Shown piece after piece: positions 37,283-47,546 of a stretch of DNA of 64,000 nucleotides. Position 1 is the stretch's first letter. The number at the start of each line of letters is the position of its first letter. The notes below the pieces were generated by a model. It searched no databases and was not told the DNA's origin. It saw only the letters and a program-made list of their open reading frames with translations. This DNA comes from Streptomyces canus. GTDB lineage: Bacteria; Actinomycetota; Actinomycetes; Streptomycetales; Streptomycetaceae. The translations under genes and the position numbers were made by a program. The stretch spans positions 62,001 through 126,000 of the forward strand of contig NZ_KQ948663.1 of assembly GCF_001514145.1 (NCBI RefSeq). The letters run 5' to 3'.

Positions 37283-37819
37283 ATGGCGGCACCCAGCAAC
37301 CGCTACCTCGGCAAGTTCCGCGGCCGGGTCGTGAACAACGACGACCCCCTGCGGATCGGCCGCGTCACCGTCGAGGTCCCGGACGTCCTCGGCGACGAGC
37401 CGTCCACCTGGGCGCTGCCCTGCCTGCCGTTCACCGGCCCGGAGTCGGGGCAGTTCGTGGTGCCGCCGCCCGGCGCGGGCGTGTGGGTGGAGTTCGAGCA
37501 GGGGGATCCCAGCTTCCCGGTGTGGACCGGCTGCTGGTACGGCGCCGCCGAGGAACTGCCGCCCGACGCCCGCCGCGAGCTCCAGGCCAACTCGCCGAAC
37601 AAGCCCGTCGTCGTACAGACCCCGGCGGCCCACAAGCTCGTGCTCAACGACACCGCCGGTGCCGAGCAGGGAATCCTGCTCCAGGCCCAGGGCGGCGCGT
37701 ACATCCGCATCACGAAGGAAGCCGTGGTGATCGCGACCGGCGCGGGTGCCGAGGTCATCCTGCGCGGCCGTGAAGTGACCATCAACGAGGGCCAGTTGAC
37801 CGTCCTCTCCAAGCGATAG
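37283..37819 (+). CDS. CIS spike/baseplate assembly protein V (gp5 OB-fold)
   Basis: A 178-residue protein. The N-terminal OB-fold (GKFRGRVVNNDDPLRIGRVTVEVPDVLGDE), WALPCLPFTGPESGQFVVPPPGAGVWVEFEQGDPSFPVWTG and the C-terminal beta-rich segment are typical of phage baseplate V/gp5 proteins that form the spike stem. It follows the hub gene by 66 bp, and the AGGAG in front fits the ATG at 37283. Confidence 0.88.
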   Translation: MAAPSNRYLGKFRGRVVNNDDPLRIGRVTVEVPDVLGDEPSTWALPCLPFTGPESGQFVVPPPGAGVWVEFEQGDPSFPVWTGCWYGAAEELPPDARRELQANSPNKPVVVQTPAAHKLVLNDTAGAEQGILLQAQGGAYIRITKEAVVIATGAGAEVILRGREVTINEGQLTVLSKR

Positions 37820-37835
37820 ACAACGGGGGAAGAAC

Positions 37836-38171
37836 TTGTCCGGGAGTCTGCTCGACGCGGGCGCCGTGATCGGCTGTCCGCACGGCGGCCGGGTGACCGC
37901 CGCCACCACACAGTCCGGAGGCGTACGGGCCCAGGGCGCCGCCGTCGCCACGGCAGCCCACACCTACGTCGTCACGGGCTGCCCCCACACCGTCGACCGC
38001 GTGCCCTCGCCGTGCGTCGCGGTCCGCTGGACCGCCCACGCCGGCGGCGTCACCGTCGACGGCGTACCGGTGCTGCTCGACACCTCCGCGGCCCAGTGCC
38101 TGACCGCGGCCTTCGTGCCGCAGGGGCCGCCCGTCGTCCAGGCCGCACAGCGAAAGGTCACGGTCCGATGA
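37836..38171 (+). CDS. PAAR-type spike tip protein
   Basis: A 111-residue protein with GCPHGG near the N-terminus and VTGCPHTVDRVPSPC further on, typical of PAAR-like proteins that form the metal-bound point of the spike. The start is TTG at 37836 with GGGGGA upstream. Its end overlaps the gp25 gene. PAAR tips sharpen the spike and can carry effectors, but here no C-terminal extension is present, so it is only the tip. Confidence 0.83.
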   Translation: MSGSLLDAGAVIGCPHGGRVTAATTQSGGVRAQGAAVATAAHTYVVTGCPHTVDRVPSPCVAVRWTAHAGGVTVDGVPVLLDTSAAQCLTAAFVPQGPPVVQAAQRKVTVR

Positions 38172-38551
38172 GTCCACGCGCCCGCACGCGCTCCGACCTC
38201 GCGTTCCCCTTCCACGCCGACCGCCGGGGCCGCACCGCGCACGCGACCCACCCCGAGCACGTCCGCGACCTGATCGAACAACTGCTGTTCACCAGCCCCG
38301 GCGAGCGCGTGATGCGCCCCGACTTCGGCTGCGGACTGCTCGACCTGGTCTTCGCCCCGAACAGCCCCGAGCTGGTCAGCACCCTGGAACTGTCCGTGCA
38401 GGCCTCCCTCCAGCGCTGGCTCGGCGACCTGGTCGAGGTGGTCGCGCTGGACATCGAGGGCGACGAGAACGTCGTACGGGTCCATCTGTCGTACGTCGTC
38501 CGCGCCACCGGAACTGTGCGCGACGACCTCTTCGAAGGGAGGGCGGCATGA
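38168..38551 (+). CDS. gp25-like baseplate wedge protein
   Basis: A 127-residue protein of the GPW/gp25 family. The motif HVRDLIEQLLFTSPGERVMRPDFGCGLLDLVFAPN is the family hallmark; it forms the wedge with the gp6-like proteins. Its ATG overlaps the PAAR stop and its stop overlaps the next gene, both by 4 bp. Confidence 0.9.
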   Translation: MSPRARTRSDLAFPFHADRRGRTAHATHPEHVRDLIEQLLFTSPGERVMRPDFGCGLLDLVFAPNSPELVSTLELSVQASLQRWLGDLVEVVALDIEGDENVVRVHLSYVVRATGTVRDDLFEGRAA

Positions 38552-41500
38552 CCACCCGGCGTGCCAAGGTACGAGCCGCCCAGCTGGGCGGAGTCGACGC
38601 CGTCGAGGTCGGCGACGACGGCCTCCTGCTCACCGTCACCTTCCTCGGCAAGGCCCCGCACGGCCTCGGCCCCGAGAACGTCCGCATCGACGGCGGCCGC
38701 CGCGTCACCGGCATCACCGCCGTCGACGTCAGCGTCGAACGCGAGGAGGACCCCGAGCTCGACGACCGGCTCTACGTCACCCTCGACCGGGCCGGCGACA
38801 CCTCCCGCTACCGGCTCTCGCTCGTCGAGACCGACCCGTACGGCCGCCCCGGCACCGATCCCTTCCGCGGCTTCGACCAGCGCTACCACAGCGCGGCCTT
38901 CTCCTTCCGGCCGGAGTGCCCCACTCCCTTCGACTGCGAGGAATCCCAGGAGCCGGCACGGGAGTTCCCGCAGGCGCCCGTCGTCGACTACACGGCCCGC
39001 GACTACGACACCCTCCGCAAGCTGCTCCTGGACCGCCTCGCGCTCACCACCCCCGACTGGATCGAGCGCAACCCCGCCGACCTGGGCACCACCCTCGTCG
39101 AACTGCTCGCGTACACCGGCGACCAGATCAGCTACCAGCAGGACGCCGTCGCCACCGAGGCCTACCTCGACACCGCGCGCCGCCGGGTCTCCGTACGGCG
39201 GCACGTGCGCCTCATCGACTACGCGATGCACGACGGCTGCACCGCCCGGGCCCATGTCACCGTGGAGACGGCGGGCGACACCACCCTCGCCCCGGGCACC
39301 TTCCGCTTCGCCTCCGTCGACATCCGCGCCCTCGACCCGCACGACCGCCCAGAACCCGGCACGGTCATCGACGAGAACGACCTGGGCGACCTGGACGAGC
39401 GCGGTTCGGTGGAGGTCTTCGAACCGGTCGTCGCCACCGACCCGTTGGAGCTGCGCACCGCCCACAACGCCATCCGCCTGTGGACCTGGGGCGGCGAGGT
39501 CCACACCCTCCCCAAGGGCACCACCTCGGCGACCCTGCGCGACGAGTGGCGCGACCGGGAGACCTGCCAGGAACGCCGACTGGAGCTGAAGCCCGGCGAC
39601 TTGCTGGTCCTGGAGGAGGTGAAGGGCCCGCGCACCGGCACCCCCGGCGACGCCGACCCCGCCCACCGCCAGACCGTACGGCTGACCTCCGTCCGCCCGG
39701 CCGTCGACCGGATCGAGGACCAGCCCGTCCTGGAGGTCACCTGGGCCGCCGAGGACGCCCTCCGCTTCCCCCTCTGCCTCACCACCCGGGGCGGCCGTGA
39801 CTGCCTCCCCGTCGAGGACGTGACCCTCGCCCGCGGCAACGTCGTCCTCGTCGACCACGGCCGTACGCTCCACGGGCTCCCCGAGACGGTCACCGTCCCG
39901 CCCGACCCGGCCGTCGTCGCCCCGTGCGCCCCGCCCGTGTTCGGCTGCGGCGACCGGGACGAGGGCAACGCGCCCGCCCGGCTGATCAACTCCCTCACGG
40001 ACAAGGCCGAGTCGGGCGAAGCCCTCGTACCGGACGACATCCGCGAGCTGTTCACCACCGTCGGCGAGGCGGCCACCGTACGCGCCGGACTCGGCCTGGA
40101 GCGGGCCGGGCAGCGGCACGAGCGCGTGGTGCCCGGCACGTCGTACGCCCAGGCCGCCGCCCTGCGCACCCTGCTCGCCCAGTCCGTTTACCCCGGCATC
40201 GCGCCCCGCTTCCGACCCGTCCTCGGCCGCTCCCCGGTCGTGCAGGCGTTGCCGTACCCGGAGCCGGCCACGGTCGCCGCCGGGCAGGCCGAGCGGATCG
40301 CCGCGATCCCCGGGCGCATCCGGCAGCGGCTCGTCGACCTCTGGCGCAGCGCCCGCGACCGCGACGGCCTCGGCGAGGAGGAGATCGCCGAACTCACCCT
40401 CGTCTACGGCCTCCACGTCCTCGAACGCCTGGAACTGCACCGCCACCCGGTGCGCGCCCTGCGCGAACTCCTGCACCGCAGCGACCGGTTGCTCGACGGC
40501 AAGCTGCGCCGCGTCGAGATCCTCGCGGCCCGCGCCCGCGCCGGAACCGTTCTCGACCCGCACATCGCCTGGGAGATCGCGCACAGTTGGGGTCCGCAGT
40601 ACGCGGCCGGGCTGCACCCCGACGAGCCGGTGCTGCGCGGCCCGGCCACCGCCGCGCTCGCTCAGGACCCGCGTCAGGCGCTGCCCGCCGTACGTGTCCA
40701 GGACGGTGACGAGAGCTGGGCGCCGCGCCGTGACCTGCTGAACAGCGGTCCGCGCGACCGGCACTTCGTCGGCGAACTGGAGGACGACGGCCGCCTCGCC
40801 CTGCGCTTCGGCGACGGCCGGCACGGGGCCCGGCCCACCCCGGGCAGCCGACTCGCCGCGCACTACCGGCTCGGCGGCGGTCGCGCGGGCAACGTCGGTG
40901 CGGAGGCCATCAACCACCTCGTCGTCCAAGGGGAGAACCCCCCGGCCGCCGTGATCCGCAATCCCCTTCCGGCAGTCGGCGGCACCGAACCCGAACCCGT
41001 CGAGCAGGCACGTCAGTTGGCCCCCCTCGACCTGCGCCGCACCCGCCTGCGCGCGGTCACCGCCGACGACTACGCGGCCCTCGCGAGCGCACTGCCCGGC
41101 GTACAGCGGGCCGCCGCCACACTCCGCTGGACCGGCAGCGTCCAGCAGGCGCACATCGCGATCGACGCGTACGGCGACGCACAGCCGCCGGCCGAGCTGC
41201 TGGCCCGCGTGGAGCAGTCCCTGGAGGCGTACCGGCGCATCGGCCACGACCTCGTCGTCGGACCCGCCCGGCTCGTACCGCTGGACATCGCGCTGACCGT
41301 GTGCGCGGCCCCCGGCCACCAGCACGGGCAGATCCTGGCCGAGCTGTACCGCGTGCTCGGAAGCGGCCGGCCGGGCTTCTTCCACCCCGACGCGCTGACC
41401 TTCGGCGAACCCGTCCGGCTCAGCCGGCTGGTCGCCGTCGCCGCAGCCGTCCCCGGCGTCGAGAGCGTCCAAGTGACCCGTCTGCGACGCCTGTTCGAGC

Positions 41501-41622
41501 AGGACCGAGGAGAGAGGGAGGACGGCGTGCTGCGGCTCGGCCCCCTGGAGATCGCCACGTGCGACAACGACCCGGACCGGCCGGAGAACGGCCGGCTGGC
41601 GATATCCCTGGGAGGTGCGTGA
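38548..41622 (+). CDS. Large baseplate J/gp6-like wedge protein (first)
   Basis: A 1024-residue protein. PVVDYTARDYDTLRKLLLDRL starts the conserved region, and the C-terminal portion (FGDGRHGARPTPGSRLAAHYRLGGGRAGNVGAEAINHLV) is the baseplate J signature. The length is well beyond the classic phage gpJ (about 300 residues), as usual in eCIS Pvc11-like proteins. It forms the outer wedge of the baseplate. The second gp6-like gene follows directly. Confidence 0.85.
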   Translation: MTTRRAKVRAAQLGGVDAVEVGDDGLLLTVTFLGKAPHGLGPENVRIDGGRRVTGITAVDVSVEREEDPELDDRLYVTLDRAGDTSRYRLSLVETDPYGRPGTDPFRGFDQRYHSAAFSFRPECPTPFDCEESQEPAREFPQAPVVDYTARDYDTLRKLLLDRLALTTPDWIERNPADLGTTLVELLAYTGDQISYQQDAVATEAYLDTARRRVSVRRHVRLIDYAMHDGCTARAHVTVETAGDTTLAPGTFRFASVDIRALDPHDRPEPGTVIDENDLGDLDERGSVEVFEPVVATDPLELRTAHNAIRLWTWGGEVHTLPKGTTSATLRDEWRDRETCQERRLELKPGDLLVLEEVKGPRTGTPGDADPAHRQTVRLTSVRPAVDRIEDQPVLEVTWAAEDALRFPLCLTTRGGRDCLPVEDVTLARGNVVLVDHGRTLHGLPETVTVPPDPAVVAPCAPPVFGCGDRDEGNAPARLINSLTDKAESGEALVPDDIRELFTTVGEAATVRAGLGLERAGQRHERVVPGTSYAQAAALRTLLAQSVYPGIAPRFRPVLGRSPVVQALPYPEPATVAAGQAERIAAIPGRIRQRLVDLWRSARDRDGLGEEEIAELTLVYGLHVLERLELHRHPVRALRELLHRSDRLLDGKLRRVEILAARARAGTVLDPHIAWEIAHSWGPQYAAGLHPDEPVLRGPATAALAQDPRQALPAVRVQDGDESWAPRRDLLNSGPRDRHFVGELEDDGRLALRFGDGRHGARPTPGSRLAAHYRLGGGRAGNVGAEAINHLVVQGENPPAAVIRNPLPAVGGTEPEPVEQARQLAPLDLRRTRLRAVTADDYAALASALPGVQRAAATLRWTGSVQQAHIAIDAYGDAQPPAELLARVEQSLEAYRRIGHDLVVGPARLVPLDIALTVCAAPGHQHGQILAELYRVLGSGRPGFFHPDALTFGEPVRLSRLVAVAAAVPGVESVQVTRLRRLFEQDRGEREDGVLRLGPLEIATCDNDPDRPENGRLAISLGGA

Positions 41623-44600
41623 TGTGCGCCTCCGAAACATGCCTCTGCGGCGGCCATGACGAGCGTCTCGCGCCCGCCCCGATCCACAACCCGCCCGGCC
41701 GCACCGCCCTCGACTACCGCGTCGGCGAGTACGGCTCCTTCCTGGCCGCCCTCCTCGACCGGCTCGCCTCACCGGCGTACCCGGCCCTGAACGGCCTCAC
41801 CGTCCGCACCCCGGACGACCCGGCGATCGGCCTGCTCGACGCCACCGCCGTCCTCGGTGACCTGCTCACCTTCCACTCCGAGCGGATCGCCGACGAGGCG
41901 TATATCCGGACGGCGAACGAGCACCGGTCGCTGGTGCTGCTGGGCCGGCTGGTGGGCCACCGCCCGCGTCCCGGAGTCGCCGCGGCCACGTATCTGGCGT
42001 ACACCCTGGAGCGTGATCCGCGCGCCGAGACCCTGCCTGTGCGGATCCCGCGCGGTGCCCGCAGCCACAGCGTGCCGGCCTCGGTCGACGAGCAGTCCCT
42101 GACGTTCGAGACGAGCGCGGATCTGACGGCTCGCTGGGACTGGAACGAGTTGAAGGTCCGGCGCAGGAGGCCTTCCTTCGTCACCCCCGAGGACCTGGAG
42201 CGCCGCTCGGAGCTGTTCGTGGAGGGGACCGCGAACTCACTGCATACCGGGGACCAGTTGCTCTTCGTCTTCGGTGAACAGGCCGGTGGGCAGCGTGTGT
42301 TGCTGCCGGTCGCCAAGACGCGGATCGATCGGGACGACGAGATCACCGCGATCTCGCTGCCGAAGTCCGCGCCGGCGACGCTGAAGGAGCTCGTCGACGG
42401 GGTGCGGCGGTGGGTCGCCGAGCCCGCGGTGCCGGGGGAGCCTGGGGATGAGGCGCCCACGCCCGAGGTGCCGAATCCTCGGCCGGTCAGTCGGTTGATC
42501 GACGACATCGACGATCAGGTGCTGGCGCCGCTGCGGGACGACTTGGACAGCATCAAGACGCCTGAGCGTCTCGCGGCTCGGCTCGCGGAGCCGGTCGCGC
42601 GCCTGGGCGAGGCGCAGGTGTTGGCCGAGCCGTATGAGGATGTCGCCGCGTGGTTCGAGCAACTGAAGGCGGTGCTGGCGGAACTGGCTGAGCGGGCCTT
42701 GGAGTTGGCGCCTGCACAGGAAGGTGGCTCGTCGTCTGCTGCGCCGTCGGGGCTGGTCGCGCAGTTCCCCGCGCCCCCAAAAGATCCACGCGCCGCTGCT
42801 CTTGAAGCGCTGACCCGCATACTTCCCGCACTGCGGCCCGCCACCCCGGCCCCGGAAAGCGGTGCGCCGAGCCTCACCGCCGACCCGGCCCAGCTCCTCG
42901 CCGCCCTCAACCCCTCCCTTCGGACCCTCTACCCGGCCTGGCGGAAAGCCGCCGCCCCCGGCACCCCCCAACTCCTCCGCGACCTGCTCGCCATGCGGGT
43001 CACCGCCGCGCCCTTCGGGGCCACCGCGCCCCTCAAGCCCGTCCAGGACGACCGCGGTCGGGTCATCCGTACCGCGGACTGGCCGCTCACCGGGGCCGTG
43101 CTGACCGGGGTGCGGGTCGCCTACGACACCGCGGCCAAGGTGCCGGTGCGGGCGGACTTCCAGTACATCGAGGGGAGCAGCTCGGACCAGCGGGCGGTGA
43201 CCCTGCCCATCACCCAGCAGGTCAGCTTCGCGCTCGGCGCGGGGCAGGTCGACCTGTCGAGCCGGTCCGGCCAGGACCGCGACCTGAGCTGGCTCACCCG
43301 GCGGCCGACGGACTCCCAGGACCCCGGCGTCACCGTCCGGCTCCGCGACGGACTGCCCGACCGCACCCTGTTCGTGTCCCGTCCCGACGAGGACGGCCTG
43401 GTCCACGTGGGCATCCACAACGGCACCGCGCAGGAGATCGCGCTGCGTCCGGGCGCGAACGAGCAGTTCACCCACGGCGAGTACGAGGTGAGCCTGCACT
43501 ACACGATCGGCAGCACCGAGCCGAACGTCGAGATCGTCATCGCCAGCAAGCCCGAGCCCGTCAACCGCAGCGTGCTCCAGCTGGACTCGGTGCACGACGG
43601 GATCAACGTCGGCAGCTGGGTGGCCGTCCAGCGGCCCGCCAAGGGCGACGGGATTCCCGGCGACGCCGCGCTGGCCTTCGTCACCACCCAGGTCAATGCG
43701 GTGCGTACGGCGGCGTACACCAACTACGGGATCACCGGCCGGGGCACCGAACTCACCCTCGCCAACGACTGGTTGGACGAGTTCGACGTCCTCCTCTCCC
43801 ACATCCGCGACACCACCGTGCACGCGGGGGGCGAGCCCCTGCGCCTGGCCGACGAGCCGCTCGGCGAGGACGTCCACGGCAACGAGATCGAACTCGCCGA
43901 GCTCCACGACGGGTTGGCTACGGGCCGTACCCTTATCGTCAGCGGTGAGCGCGCCGACCTGCCGGGAGCCCTTCCCGCCACCGAGGTCGTCACCCTCGCC
44001 GCCGCCGACCCCGCCGTGGACCCCCAGCTTCCCGGTGACCGTGTCCACACCCGGCTCACCCTCACGACCGACCTCGCGCACCGCTACCGCCGTGAGACCG
44101 TCCGGATCCTGGGGAACGTCGTCCGGGCCACCCACGGCGAGAGCCGGGACGAGGCCATCGGCAGCGGCGACTCGGACCGCGTCGGCCAGACCTTCGTGCT
44201 CTGGCAGTCCCCGCTCACCTGGCTCGCCGACGACAACCCCCTCGGCGCCACACCGGTATTGGAGATCCGGGTCGACGGTGTCCTGTGGCACGAGGTCGAC
44301 AGCCTCGCCGGACTCGGCCCCCGCGAGCGCGTCTACATCTCCGGCTCCACCGCCGACGGCCGCACCACGGTCACCTTCGGCGACGGTGTCCACGGCGCCC
44401 GGCTGCCCACCGGCCACGACAACGTCCACGCCCGCTACCGCTTCGGCACCGGCAGGGCCGCCAACGTTGCCGCAGACCGCGTCACCCAGCCGCTCACCCG
44501 CCCGCTCGGCGTCACCGCGGTCGCCAACCCGCGCCCGGCCACCGGCGGTGCGGACGCGGACGGGCCGGGCCTGACCCGCCGTACGATCCCGCTCGCCGTC

Positions 44601-45365
44601 TCCGCCCTGGACCGGCTCGTCTCCGGGGCCGACTACGAGGACTTCGCCCGCTCCCGCGCCGGCATCGGCCGGGCCGCCGCGCGTGAACTCTTCGACGGGC
44701 GGCGGCGCGTGCTGCACGTGACGGTCGCGGGCACGGACGACGTGCCCATCGCGGAGGAGACCCTACGGCCCCTGCGGAGCGCCCTCTCCGAGTACGGCGA
44801 CCCGGGCCTGCCCGTCCGCGTCGACGTCCGTGAACTGGTCCTGCTGCTCGTCGCTGCCAAGGTGAAGGTAGCCCCCGACCACGCCTGGGAGACGGTCGAG
44901 CCCCGACTGCGACAGATCCTGATGAGCCGACTCGGCTACGAGGGACGGGAGTTGGGTCGACCGGCCCGCCTCTCCGAACTCCTGGCCGCGGCCCACACCG
45001 TGCCCGGCGTCGACTACGTGGACGTGGACGTCTTCACCGGCGTCCCCGCCTCCGCCACCCCGGAGGAGCTGACCGATCTGCTCACCCACCCCGGTGAGCC
45101 TCGGTCCCAGGTCCCCGCGCACCCGGCGACCTACGACGAGAAGACCCACACGGTCCGGGCAGAGAACGGCGAGACCCTCACCGAGATCTGCGCCCGCCAC
45201 GGCGTCCCGCTCGCCGAACTCCTGCGCCTCAACCCCGACATCACCGACACCCGGCGCCTCGCCAAGGGCCGGTCGGTGTTCGTCTTCCGCGGCATCCGCC
45301 CGGCGCAGCTCGCGCTGCTGTCACCGAAGGCCGCCGACACCCTGATCCTTACGGAGGTCAAGTGA
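41622..45365 (+). CDS. Second baseplate J/gp6-like wedge protein with C-terminal LysM
   Basis: A 1247-residue protein of the putative baseplate assembly type. Near the end, VTFGDGVHGARLPTGHDNVHARYRFGTGRAANVAADRV is the baseplate J signature and HTVRAENGETLTEICARHGVPLAELLRLNPDI is a LysM domain. Residues about 240-430 form a helical, Pro/Glu-rich insert with noticeably different codon use, as described in the findings. The ATG at 41622 follows GGAGG by 6 nt and overlaps the previous stop. Two J-like proteins in tandem may correspond to Pvc11 and Pvc12. Confidence 0.83.
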   Translation: MCASETCLCGGHDERLAPAPIHNPPGRTALDYRVGEYGSFLAALLDRLASPAYPALNGLTVRTPDDPAIGLLDATAVLGDLLTFHSERIADEAYIRTANEHRSLVLLGRLVGHRPRPGVAAATYLAYTLERDPRAETLPVRIPRGARSHSVPASVDEQSLTFETSADLTARWDWNELKVRRRRPSFVTPEDLERRSELFVEGTANSLHTGDQLLFVFGEQAGGQRVLLPVAKTRIDRDDEITAISLPKSAPATLKELVDGVRRWVAEPAVPGEPGDEAPTPEVPNPRPVSRLIDDIDDQVLAPLRDDLDSIKTPERLAARLAEPVARLGEAQVLAEPYEDVAAWFEQLKAVLAELAERALELAPAQEGGSSSAAPSGLVAQFPAPPKDPRAAALEALTRILPALRPATPAPESGAPSLTADPAQLLAALNPSLRTLYPAWRKAAAPGTPQLLRDLLAMRVTAAPFGATAPLKPVQDDRGRVIRTADWPLTGAVLTGVRVAYDTAAKVPVRADFQYIEGSSSDQRAVTLPITQQVSFALGAGQVDLSSRSGQDRDLSWLTRRPTDSQDPGVTVRLRDGLPDRTLFVSRPDEDGLVHVGIHNGTAQEIALRPGANEQFTHGEYEVSLHYTIGSTEPNVEIVIASKPEPVNRSVLQLDSVHDGINVGSWVAVQRPAKGDGIPGDAALAFVTTQVNAVRTAAYTNYGITGRGTELTLANDWLDEFDVLLSHIRDTTVHAGGEPLRLADEPLGEDVHGNEIELAELHDGLATGRTLIVSGERADLPGALPATEVVTLAAADPAVDPQLPGDRVHTRLTLTTDLAHRYRRETVRILGNVVRATHGESRDEAIGSGDSDRVGQTFVLWQSPLTWLADDNPLGATPVLEIRVDGVLWHEVDSLAGLGPRERVYISGSTADGRTTVTFGDGVHGARLPTGHDNVHARYRFGTGRAANVAADRVTQPLTRPLGVTAVANPRPATGGADADGPGLTRRTIPLAVSALDRLVSGADYEDFARSRAGIGRAAARELFDGRRRVLHVTVAGTDDVPIAEETLRPLRSALSEYGDPGLPVRVDVRELVLLLVAAKVKVAPDHAWETVEPRLRQILMSRLGYEGRELGRPARLSELLAAAHTVPGVDYVDVDVFTGVPASATPEELTDLLTHPGEPRSQVPAHPATYDEKTHTVRAENGETLTEICARHGVPLAELLRLNPDITDTRRLAKGRSVFVFRGIRPAQLALLSPKAADTLILTEVK

Positions 45366-47497
45366 CAGCCCCGGACGTCCAGTTCGACACCGCGGCCCCG
45401 GCCACGACCCGGGAACCCGACGGCCTCGCCGCCCTCCTGCCCCGCTGGCACCTGCTCCGCGACGCCGAAGAGGGCGAACCGCTGCGCGCGCTCCTCGCGG
45501 TGATCGCCGAGCAACTCGACCGCGTCCGTGACGGCGTCCAGCAGGGCTACGAGGACCTGTTCGTGGAGACGGCGGCCCCCTGGGTGCTGCCGTACCTCGG
45601 AGACCTCGTCGGATACCGCACCCTCCCCGGCTACGAACGCGTCCTCACCGGCGGCCTGCACGAGGGCGGACGCGAAGCGCTCGCCGAGGCCGTCGCCCCG
45701 CGCGCCGACGTGGCCGCCACTGTCGCGAGCCGCCGCCGCAAGGGCACCCTGCACCTCCTGGAGGAGATCTCCGAGCAGGTCGCCGACTGGCCGGCCCGGG
45801 CCGTCGAACTGTCCCGCCTGGTCGCCCAGAACCAGTCGGTGAAGTTGCAGAGGGAGCGGGGCCGCCTCCTCGACCTCCGCGACGGCTCCGCGCTCGCCCT
45901 GGCGGGCGGCCCGTTCGACACGACGGCCCGCACGGTGGACGTACGCCGCGCGGAGTCCCGTAGGAGGCAAGGCGGTTGGACCCCCGCCGGAGTCGCCCTC
46001 TTCGTCTGGCGCCTCAAGTCGTACTCCCTGACGTCCTCCCCGGCCTACTGCATCGACCGCGCCCGCAACCTCTACACCTTCTCGATCCTCGGCAACGACA
46101 CCCCCCTGGTCACCAAGCCGGTCCCGGAGCCCTCACCCACCCACATCGCCGCCGTCGACAACGTGCCGGCATTCATCACGCGGCGCCTGCTCCACGACCG
46201 GCTCCTGGACTACTACGGCCCCGGCAAGAGCCTCGTCATCCGGCGCGACGGCGAGGACCAGCCCGTACCGCCGTCCGACATCGTGGTCGCCGACCTCTCC
46301 GACTGGCGCTACCGACCCAAGCGCGGCCAGGTGGCCGTGGACCCGGAACTCGGGCGGATCGCGTTCGGGTCCCGGTCGGCGCCCCGGCAGGGCGTCTGGG
46401 TGGACCACCACTACGCGTACGGCGCCGACATGGGCGGTGGGGAGTACGAGCGGGCCAGGGAGCCGCGCCCCGATGCGGAGACGTACCGGGTCGGCCCCGG
46501 CCGGCCGTACCGCCAGATCATGGACGCGTACCGGGCCTGGCAGCAGGACCGGCGCGCGGACCGCACCGGACCCGAAGGCATCATCGAGATCACCCACAGC
46601 GGCGCCTACCAGGAGCAACTGGACTTCGACCTCGACCCCGGCGACCGCCTCGAACTGCGTGCGGCCGAGGGCACCCGGCCGGTCATCCGCCTCCTCGACT
46701 GGTACAGCAACCGGCCCGACGCGCTCAACATCCGTGCCGTGGACACCGACTGCGCTCCGCACGAGCGGCCGCGGGTCGTCCTCGACGGGCTGCTCGTCGC
46801 CGGCCGCGGCATCAACGTCACCGGCCCGATGGGCGCCGTGGTCGTCCGCCACAGCACCCTCGTGCCCGGCTGGTCCCTGGAGCCCGAGTGCGAGCCGCAC
46901 TCGCCCGACGAGCCCAGCATCGTGCTGGAACGCACCACCGCCTGCCTCCAGATCGAGCACAGCGTCCTCGGCACGATCGAGGTCATCGGCGACGAGGTCA
47001 GCGAGGACCCCCTCCACATCCACCTCCGCGACAGCGTCCTCGACGCCACAGGACATGACCGCGAGGCCCTGTCCGCCCCGGACTGCCGCCACGCCCACGC
47101 CGTGCTCCACGTGCACCGCACGACGGTCATCGGCGCAGTCCACACCCACGCCGTCGAGATCGCCGAAAACTCCCTCTTCACCGGCACGTTGCACGTGGCC
47201 CGACGCGGCATCGGCTGCCTGCGCTACACCTACGTCCCCGCCGGATCCCGTACGCCCCGCAGGCACCGAAGCCCCTCGCACCCCGCCCCGTTGTTCACCT
47301 CCGTGCGCTACGGGACGCCCTGGTACGCCCAGTTGGCGGACCGCTGCCCCGAGGAACTCCGGCGCGGCGCCGACGACGGGGCCGAACAGGGGGCCTTCCA
47401 CGACCTGTACCGGCCGCAGCGCGAGGACGGTCTGAGGGCGCGGCTCGCGGAGTGCACACCCGCGGGCACGGACGCCGGGATCTTCTTCGTCACCTGA
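45362..47497 (+). CDS. Tail protein I with beta-helix C-terminal part
   Basis: A 711-residue protein. The N-terminal about 130 residues (AAPWVLPYLGDLVGYRTLPG and the following helical part) resemble phage tail protein I (gpI), which links baseplate to fibre. Residues about 380-600 contain repeated short beta strands (VVLDGLLVAGRGINVTGPMGAVVVRHSTLVPG) typical of a right-handed parallel beta-helix, like fibre or spike proteins. No typical fibre gene is otherwise present, so it may serve that role. GTG start at 45362. Confidence 0.7.
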   Translation: MTAPDVQFDTAAPATTREPDGLAALLPRWHLLRDAEEGEPLRALLAVIAEQLDRVRDGVQQGYEDLFVETAAPWVLPYLGDLVGYRTLPGYERVLTGGLHEGGREALAEAVAPRADVAATVASRRRKGTLHLLEEISEQVADWPARAVELSRLVAQNQSVKLQRERGRLLDLRDGSALALAGGPFDTTARTVDVRRAESRRRQGGWTPAGVALFVWRLKSYSLTSSPAYCIDRARNLYTFSILGNDTPLVTKPVPEPSPTHIAAVDNVPAFITRRLLHDRLLDYYGPGKSLVIRRDGEDQPVPPSDIVVADLSDWRYRPKRGQVAVDPELGRIAFGSRSAPRQGVWVDHHYAYGADMGGGEYERAREPRPDAETYRVGPGRPYRQIMDAYRAWQQDRRADRTGPEGIIEITHSGAYQEQLDFDLDPGDRLELRAAEGTRPVIRLLDWYSNRPDALNIRAVDTDCAPHERPRVVLDGLLVAGRGINVTGPMGAVVVRHSTLVPGWSLEPECEPHSPDEPSIVLERTTACLQIEHSVLGTIEVIGDEVSEDPLHIHLRDSVLDATGHDREALSAPDCRHAHAVLHVHRTTVIGAVHTHAVEIAENSLFTGTLHVARRGIGCLRYTYVPAGSRTPRRHRSPSHPAPLFTSVRYGTPWYAQLADRCPEELRRGADDGAEQGAFHDLYRPQREDGLRARLAECTPAGTDAGIFFVT

Positions 47498-47546
47498 GCG
47501 CACCCACAGACCTCCGCACACTTCCTGAACCAGGGGGACCCCCTTC

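Noticed and set aside
34907..37963. A 1018-residue minus-strand frame opposite the hub and spike genes
   Set aside because: Composition follows the complement of the coding strand, and the plus-strand genes carry clear CIS motifs and 4-bp overlaps.
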